NCBI GenBank assembly: GCA_013349615.1
Contig: DUZJ01000003.1
Span: 1 to 64,000 of the forward strand
Direction: 5' to 3'
Origin: Planctomycetota bacterium
Lineage (GTDB): Bacteria > Planctomycetota > Phycisphaerae > Sedimentisphaerales > Anaerobacaceae
Length of the DNA stretch: 64,000 bases
The notes beneath the pieces are model-generated. The model was not told the DNA's origin. It saw nothing but the letters and a program-made list of their open reading frames with translations, and did not search any database. This document shows positions 59,468-64,000 of this stretch, piece by piece; positions within the stretch are counted from its first letter, which is position 1; each line of letters opens with the position of its first letter. A program made the position numbers and the translations under genes.

Positions 59468-60946
59468 TTAATACTCTACAATGCTCGATTGAAGCCAGTT
59501 TCCGGCAAAGGCAGCGAAATCTGCCATATCGACTATCCCGTCGCCGTTGAAGTCTGCCTTGTTAAGAGGCTTATGCTTGCCACGAATAATAACACAATCG
59601 CTTCCCTCTATACGTGTTTCATCCGACAACACAGCGGTAAGCTCCAACACCAATTCATCACCATGGTCGACCTCACCTATCGCCTCCACAATCCTTTGCG
59701 TTTCGAATTTGAGTGTCAGGTCAAGGAACCCATCAGGGCCTTCTGTAGAACATTCACACTCATTACTGTCTGATACTGGTGTAGCTACATCTTCAAAGCT
59801 GCTTCGGATTGGTGCAACACCAGCCAGGCGAATAGAAGCTGCGTCAATACTGCTTACGTCAAAATCTTCCGACCCTAAGACGGCCACAGGCAGAACGCCG
59901 CGGCTTTTTACATTAAGCGGATTGGGACAAGAGCCAGGTTTGATGTCTATAGTGACCGGTATCGGTTTCAGAAACGGTCTTAGGAAAGGATATGTTTCAT
60001 TTTCAATAATATCCCAAACCTCAACAAAATCCCAGCTTACGAAAGTGGCCTGCCGCATCATTTTTGCTGTGGTTTTGCCGATTCCGCCTTTACTTGACGT
60101 TCTGCCGGATGTATTAATATCCCAGTAACTATCGTAAGTAACACCGCCATTGAAGTTATAGCCGATTAAGCCACCACCTCCGCCCGTCACTCGTCCAGTT
60201 GAGTAACATCTTTTAACATATCCGCCTTCCGGATAGCAATTATCGCCGACTAATCCGCCGACTTTATGGTAACCTTTTACATTTCCTGTTGAATAACAAT
60301 CAATAATGACAGAACCGTGGCCGTTATAGCCTGACAATCCACCGACCTGCCATGCACCGCTTGTAACATCTGCGATTGAGTAACACTGTAAAATTGAACT
60401 ATCTTCGCTACTTCTCCCAACGAGTCCGCCGACCCTACTATTTACACTCCCAGACTCAATACCCGTAACATTGCCGCTGGACCAGCAATGAGAAATCTTT
60501 GCACCACCACTGTAGCCGACTAAAGTACCAACATCACTGTAACCGGTTATTTCAGCATCAGCTAAGCCGACATTTCCTATCTCTGCGCTCTCACGCAGAA
60601 GGCCAAATAAGGCAACGAAGTCGGTTGACGGCTTATGAATGAATAATCCTGTGATAATGTGTCCCAATCCGTCAAGTGTACCTGTAAAGCCTGTTGTAAT
60701 ATTTCCAACAGGTTCAAATCCTTCGCCGCCATTCCAGCTTGACGTGGCAGAGGCATCTATATCACCGCCTAACACATAGTAAGCACTTAATTTATCCTGC
60801 ATTTCCTGAAGCTGCTGGACAGTTGTGATCACGTAAGGTTCTGGTTCTGTTCCTGAGCCGATCCCGCTAAAGGCCCATGCTGACCCGCACAGCCCCAAAA
60901 CAACCAGCACCGCCATTGCCGATACAAGAATTGATTTGCTTCTCAT
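59468..60946 (-). CDS. Secreted GLUG-repeat protein with dockerin domain
   Basis: 492 residues from the ATG at 60946, with GAGGGG upstream. Signal peptide SILVSAMAVLVVLGLCGSAW. GLUG repeats fill about 90-310 (VGTLVGYSGGAKISHCWSSG, RVGGLVGRSSEDSSILQCYS). A domain of the DIKPGSCPNPLNVKSRGVLP type at about 335-460 is frequent in planctomycete and cyanobacterial surface proteins. A dockerin calcium loop ADFNGDGIVDMADFAAFAGN ends the protein. Its leader carries the promoter-containing repeat shared with the next gene. Confidence 0.87.
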   Translation of the reverse strand: MRSKSILVSAMAVLVVLGLCGSAWAFSGIGSGTEPEPYVITTVQQLQEMQDKLSAYYVLGGDIDASATSSWNGGEGFEPVGNITTGFTGTLDGLGHIITGLFIHKPSTDFVALFGLLRESAEIGNVGLADAEITGYSDVGTLVGYSGGAKISHCWSSGNVTGIESGSVNSRVGGLVGRSSEDSSILQCYSIADVTSGAWQVGGLSGYNGHGSVIIDCYSTGNVKGYHKVGGLVGDNCYPEGGYVKRCYSTGRVTGGGGGLIGYNFNGGVTYDSYWDINTSGRTSSKGGIGKTTAKMMRQATFVSWDFVEVWDIIENETYPFLRPFLKPIPVTIDIKPGSCPNPLNVKSRGVLPVAVLGSEDFDVSSIDAASIRLAGVAPIRSSFEDVATPVSDSNECECSTEGPDGFLDLTLKFETQRIVEAIGEVDHGDELVLELTAVLSDETRIEGSDCVIIRGKHKPLNKADFNGDGIVDMADFAAFAGNWLQSSIVEY

Positions 60947-61013
60947 TTTTTTCCCCTCTTGAAATATTATTATTTTTCCGTCCACAAAAAAGGGCACTAC
61001 TACATTTAAGCCC

Positions 61014-61228
61014 CGCAAATCCATTGCAGCTTATTTTCTATCTTCGTTACTTTTCTTCATCAGTGAAAGTGCCATAATTGTATGTTTTCAGCGAAGAAGG
61101 TCAAGGGAAAAATAAAGCAAATTCTTTTAGACGGGATAACAGGACCTACCTCTCGACTGAGCTCGGGACATGCTTGAAAAGCAGGCAATTATTAACGGAT
61201 TATTTTCCACAGAGAAATGGTGGTCACG
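61014..61228. repeat. About 215-base direct repeat, copy 1, with promoter, upstream of the GLUG-dockerin gene
   Basis: The segment matches 63014-63231, best over 61104-61228 (GCAAATTCTTTTAGACGGGA, GAGCTCGGGACATGCTTGAA). The whole promoter region is included. Confidence 0.75.
61077..61104 (-). promoter_or_regulatory. Promoter of the GLUG-dockerin gene, inside the repeat
   Basis: Read on the minus strand: TTGACC (61104-61099), 16-base spacer, TACAAT (61082-61077). A leader of about 125 bases follows before the ATG at 60946. Confidence 0.55.
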
Positions 61229-61372
61229 GCCCACGAATCGGCCCTTGGTTGGCAAGTTCACGTAAGTCCTGCAATGACAAAGAGGACCAGAGTTTTTCGG
61301 GGGGACAGGCGCCCACAGGTGCAACCGAACTTTTCCGCAATTATCTGAGACGCTGTTGCTGGTGCTACGGGC

Positions 61373-62845
61373 TTAGTAGTATGGGTTTTCATACCAGATG
61401 ACACCCAATCCTGTACTACCACTATACTCATCTTCTTCACAGGTTAATACGTCAAGGTCGCCGTCGCCATCCAAGTCCAGCAATTCAATCCGGTCATATT
61501 TAATCCCAAGCTCATCGCCGCTGATATCATGGTGTATCCACGTCTGGTCGTTTACGTCATTTGGATATGACAGCCAGCCCGCCCCATATTTGCCATCAGC
61601 GCTTGTACAAGTAAAAACGATATCCTGTCGGCCATCTTTATCGATATCGGCGACGGCAACGCCTTTTGTGACTCCAGTATTAATGGTGTGGTTAATGTCG
61701 TGCCGCTGCCATAGCAGCCCGTTTGGGTCGAGGCGTCGAAAATACAGCACGCCCGGGTCAATGGCGACGACGACATCATCCAGGCCGTCCTGGTCTAAAT
61801 CGGCTATCTTCATAAACTTAGGTTCCTGTTCGGTGTTGGCGATGAAATGATTTGTCCAGGGCAGATACAGGTCGGGCCCCGGGCCTGGATTTTCAAGCCA
61901 GCGGCATCCCTGCGTTGCCGGTACTTTTCTGTCAGAGACGACGACGTCAAGGTCGCCATCACCATCCATATCACAGGTGATAAGAGACATAATCCATCTG
62001 GCATCAGAAATCTTATGATATTGAAAGTCAGCGAGAGAACGAGGATTGGCCGGAGCTTCGAACCAACCAACCTCCCCGCTGGTGTCTTTGGTGCCGGCTA
62101 CAATGTCGATGCCATTTATGCCGTCTACCTGCATAGCAGCGCAGAAATACCATCGGATTAGGCCATCGGACTCAGGGATGACTTCTGTCTGCCAACTGTC
62201 GGGATCCAAATAGTCATTTGCATCAGCCGGTGCCCAGTTTACTAATAGCTTTTTTGTGTCACCCTCGCAAGAGCTGACAACATCAACAGCACCATCATTG
62301 TCAAGGTCAACGAATACGGCGTCTTCGACATTTGGTGTTTGTCCTACGGTAACTGCCGGCCATCGCTGGTTCGCGTCTTCGTATCCAGGATGGAGATAGA
62401 CTCTCGTAATCCCCCCCTCCTCCCAACCGGTAGTTATATCCATAAGGCCGTCATTATTGATGTCTGCCAGCTTTACTCCATCGGCACCACTTGAAGAATC
62501 ATCAATTATATTAAGTATCCAGGGACCAGCCACGAGGTTTGAGTCAAGCCAGCCGGATGCTATTCTCGCAAAATCAGCAAAATTAACTATGTCATCATTG
62601 TTCAGGTCAGTGGAATTAGCGTCAGAGGCGAGCCAGTCAGATGCGATGAGCCCTAAATCTTCCATATTAATCTCACAATCACCGTTGATATCGTTTTCGA
62701 CTGGGCCGGTACACATAGGCTGTAAACCGGCGTCGACAAAACAGTCGCCGGTAAGGTCAGCCGATGGACAATCAGCAAGGGCAAAGACACTTGAAATTAT
62801 AAACACAATAAAAGAAATAAGAATAGCTATATTTTTCCACCACAT
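61373..62845 (-). CDS. Secreted FG-GAP/VCBS propeller protein with two dockerin-like repeats
   Basis: 490 residues, AGGAGG at good spacing before the ATG. Signal peptide NIAILISFIVFIISSVFALA. Two dockerin-type calcium loops follow (DINGDCEINMEDLGLIASDW and DLNNDDIVNFADFARIASGW at about 53-98), unusual in lying at the N-terminus. From about 115 onward FG-GAP-type repeats (VKLADINNDGLMDITTGWEE, VFVDLDNDGAVDVVSSCEGD, ITCDMDGDGDLDVVVSDRKV, LDLDGDGDLDVLTCEED) build a calcium-binding propeller. A surface or extracellular protein. It shares its upstream promoter repeat with the GLUG-dockerin gene. Confidence 0.88.
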   Translation of the reverse strand: MWWKNIAILISFIVFIISSVFALADCPSADLTGDCFVDAGLQPMCTGPVENDINGDCEINMEDLGLIASDWLASDANSTDLNNDDIVNFADFARIASGWLDSNLVAGPWILNIIDDSSSGADGVKLADINNDGLMDITTGWEEGGITRVYLHPGYEDANQRWPAVTVGQTPNVEDAVFVDLDNDGAVDVVSSCEGDTKKLLVNWAPADANDYLDPDSWQTEVIPESDGLIRWYFCAAMQVDGINGIDIVAGTKDTSGEVGWFEAPANPRSLADFQYHKISDARWIMSLITCDMDGDGDLDVVVSDRKVPATQGCRWLENPGPGPDLYLPWTNHFIANTEQEPKFMKIADLDQDGLDDVVVAIDPGVLYFRRLDPNGLLWQRHDINHTINTGVTKGVAVADIDKDGRQDIVFTCTSADGKYGAGWLSYPNDVNDQTWIHHDISGDELGIKYDRIELLDLDGDGDLDVLTCEEDEYSGSTGLGVIWYENPYY

Positions 62846-63013
62846 GGTTTGTTCCTCCTGATTATAGCCTCAATTTGGTGCTTATATCGGCTCAGCAAAG
62901 CCGCTGGGCTCCTTCTCCCGTACAATATCAAATCTGTTTGAAAAATACAAGCTTTTTAGCGTTTCTTTCTTATCATCCCCAACCCAAAAAGCACGACGCT
63001 ATATCGTGCGACT

Positions 63014-63231
63014 TTAGAGACCGTAAATCCGTTGCAACGCTATTTCTCCGTACATTGATTTTCTCCATCGGCGAAAGTAAGGCAATTGTATTTTTTTGCG
63101 GAGAAAGTCAAGTGGAAAAAAGCAAATTCTTTTAGACGGGATAACAGGACCTACTCCTCGACTGAGCTCGGGACATGCTTGAAAAGCAGGCAAGGAACAA
63201 CGGATTATTTTCCACAGGGAAATGATGGACA
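63014..63231. repeat. About 215-base direct repeat, copy 2, with promoter, upstream of the FG-GAP gene
   Basis: Second copy of 61014-61228 in the same orientation. Differences are scattered substitutions and small gaps, mostly in the part nearest the gene. Confidence 0.75.
63085..63111 (-). promoter_or_regulatory. Promoter of the FG-GAP dockerin gene, inside the repeat
   Basis: Read on the minus strand: TTGACT (63111-63106), 15-base spacer, TACAAT (63090-63085). The -10 box is identical to that of copy 1. Confidence 0.5.
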
Positions 63232-63444
63232 CGGCTACACAACCTAACTGCGCGGGCACAGGCCTCGCAGGAATGACAGATGATGAGTGATTGCCATCCC
63301 CAAGCCCTTTGGGCTTGAGGCTGCCACCCCGTCTAAGAGACAAAGCCCACGTGAAACGTGGGGCTAAATAATAGACCCCTCGACTCCGCTCGGGGTGACG
63401 AATGGAAATTGAGTTGGTAAATATGGGTACATGCTTGTGGCAGG

Positions 63445-64000
63445 TCAACGCCAGGAATTCGGACGGACGGTATCTCTTATTACATTAGCTATGCGGCTTG
63501 CTCTTCGGCTGCCCTGCTCCGGGCCCCATACAGCCGCGGTTCCGCGTCCTGAGCGCCTTCGGCTCCCACGGCCGTAAATCCCCCCATTTAGAGCCATTCG
63601 GCCTCTTCCGCCCGCATACACTCCCATCGGCCAACCTCCGCCGAGGCCGGGCGCAAAGCCAAAACGAGCAGGCCTCGCCAACAGGTCGCTAATGTCATAA
63701 ACCCGGGTTATCATTTTGGCAGGTAAAGAATCTTTTGTTGCGATGATAATTACTCCATGCTCAACTACATAGCCCAGCTCGGCAAAGCTGCCGGAAACCG
63801 CCATCAACAAAATCTCCAGGCCCGTACGCAGCCGAATCCTGGGGACACCGTCAATTCTGATGGGCGTGTCCCGCTCGATATTCGCATTTTCACTCAAGTC
63901 CCTCCACAACACGACTATCCTCAATGGAGGCTCGGCTGAATTGCTCAAGAGGTCAATCGCCTCGCTAAAAGGCGTATCGAGCGTAAGAGAGGAAAGGTCA
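63445..64000 (-). CDS. Secretin-like (STN-domain) protein, 5' part outside the window
   Basis: The frame is open to the right edge, so only the last 185 residues are visible. They read LTLDTPFSEAIDLLSNSAEP, then LRIVVLWRDLSENANIERDT and RLRTGLEILLMAVSG, ending the domain with VIIIATKDSLPAKMITRVYD. This is the STN/secretin N-terminal pattern common in planctomycete type II/III secretion-like proteins. The last 70 residues are Gly/Arg-rich (GGRGRMALNGGIYGRGSRRR) and no beta-barrel secretin domain follows. It may be a stand-alone periplasmic domain protein. Confidence 0.7.
   Translation of the reverse strand, partial: DLSSLTLDTPFSEAIDLLSNSAEPPLRIVVLWRDLSENANIERDTPIRIDGVPRIRLRTGLEILLMAVSGSFAELGYVVEHGVIIIATKDSLPAKMITRVYDISDLLARPARFGFAPGLGGGWPMGVYAGGRGRMALNGGIYGRGSRRRSGRGTAAVWGPEQGSRRASRIANVIRDTVRPNSWR

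Larger units (their letters stand above)
62846..63444. other. Leader and repeat region, no gene seen
   Basis: It carries the promoter repeat (63014-63231) and two small hairpins near 63300-63360 (CAAGCCCTTTGGGCTTG, and AGCCCACGT-GAA-ACGTGGGGCT), with a CCTCGACTCCGCTCGGGGTG fragment of a dispersed repeat at about 63378. Confidence 0.55.

Noticed and set aside
63014-63448. 144-codon minus-strand open frame upstream of the FG-GAP gene
   Set aside because: It translates the promoter repeat and has no ribosome-binding site or protein-like composition.

Overview
The window looks like chromosomal DNA of a planctomycete, most likely of the Phycisphaerae or Sedimentisphaerales type. This is inferred from gene content, not from a marker gene: several Tat-signal Gfo/Idh/MocA oxidoreductases, DUF1080 (3-keto-disaccharide hydrolase) proteins, a DUF6807/PmoA-like protein, GLUG and dockerin surface proteins, a heparinase-like lyase, a V/A-type ATPase operon and many palindromic intergenic repeats. 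There is no rRNA, no intact tRNA and no CRISPR array.

Layout. 1-3510: minus-strand metal-uptake operon (small Cys/His protein, outer-membrane barrel, substrate-binding protein, permease running off the left edge) behind a near-consensus promoter. 4028-5908: a lipoprotein and a sialate O-acetylesterase-like protein. 6319-6390: a decayed tRNA-Leu. 6486-21894: a carbohydrate-catabolism region (beta-helix protein, DUF4838 protein, NCS2 purine permease, two Gfo/Idh/MocA proteins, a PmoA-like protein, a PEBP-like protein and a GH127-type glycosidase), interrupted by minus-strand FHA-GAF, zinc-ribbon and metallo-beta-lactamase genes. 22014-22946: malate dehydrogenase.

23577-33753: V/A-ATPase operon in the order G/H-I-K-E-C-[ankyrin lipoprotein]-F-A-B-D. 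The K subunit carries the residues known to bind sodium in Enterococcus NtpK, so a sodium-coupled enzyme is likely. Two repeat families have entered coding sequence here: a 42-bp palindrome in subunit C and another repeat in the N-terminus of the inserted ankyrin lipoprotein. 33853-34659 is an orphan FlgG-like lipoprotein.

35252-50766: DUF1080 proteins, a CPBP protease, membrane proteins, a ferritin-like protein, an RRM protein, a heparinase-like lyase, a GLUG protein, a Gfo/Idh/MocA protein and a PAC2 protein, with much repeat-rich intergenic DNA.

50910-55690: an AT-rich defence island. It has a DNA methyltransferase with an apparent N-terminal B3-like DNA-binding domain, a TdeIII-like restriction enzyme, an HTH-HEPN protein, a small membrane protein and a GIY-YIG nuclease with a RAMA-like tail. 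The last three genes are bounded by four copies of one 21-43 bp repeat (core GGCTGGCCAATAAAATA), so the segment looks like an array of single-gene cassettes. This is the strongest candidate for something undescribed.

55901-64000: a dispersed repeat also found at 37246-37592, a HEAT-like protein, a WD40 lipoprotein, two dockerin surface proteins whose upstream regions share a repeated promoter-leader segment, and the end of a secretin-like protein running off the right edge.
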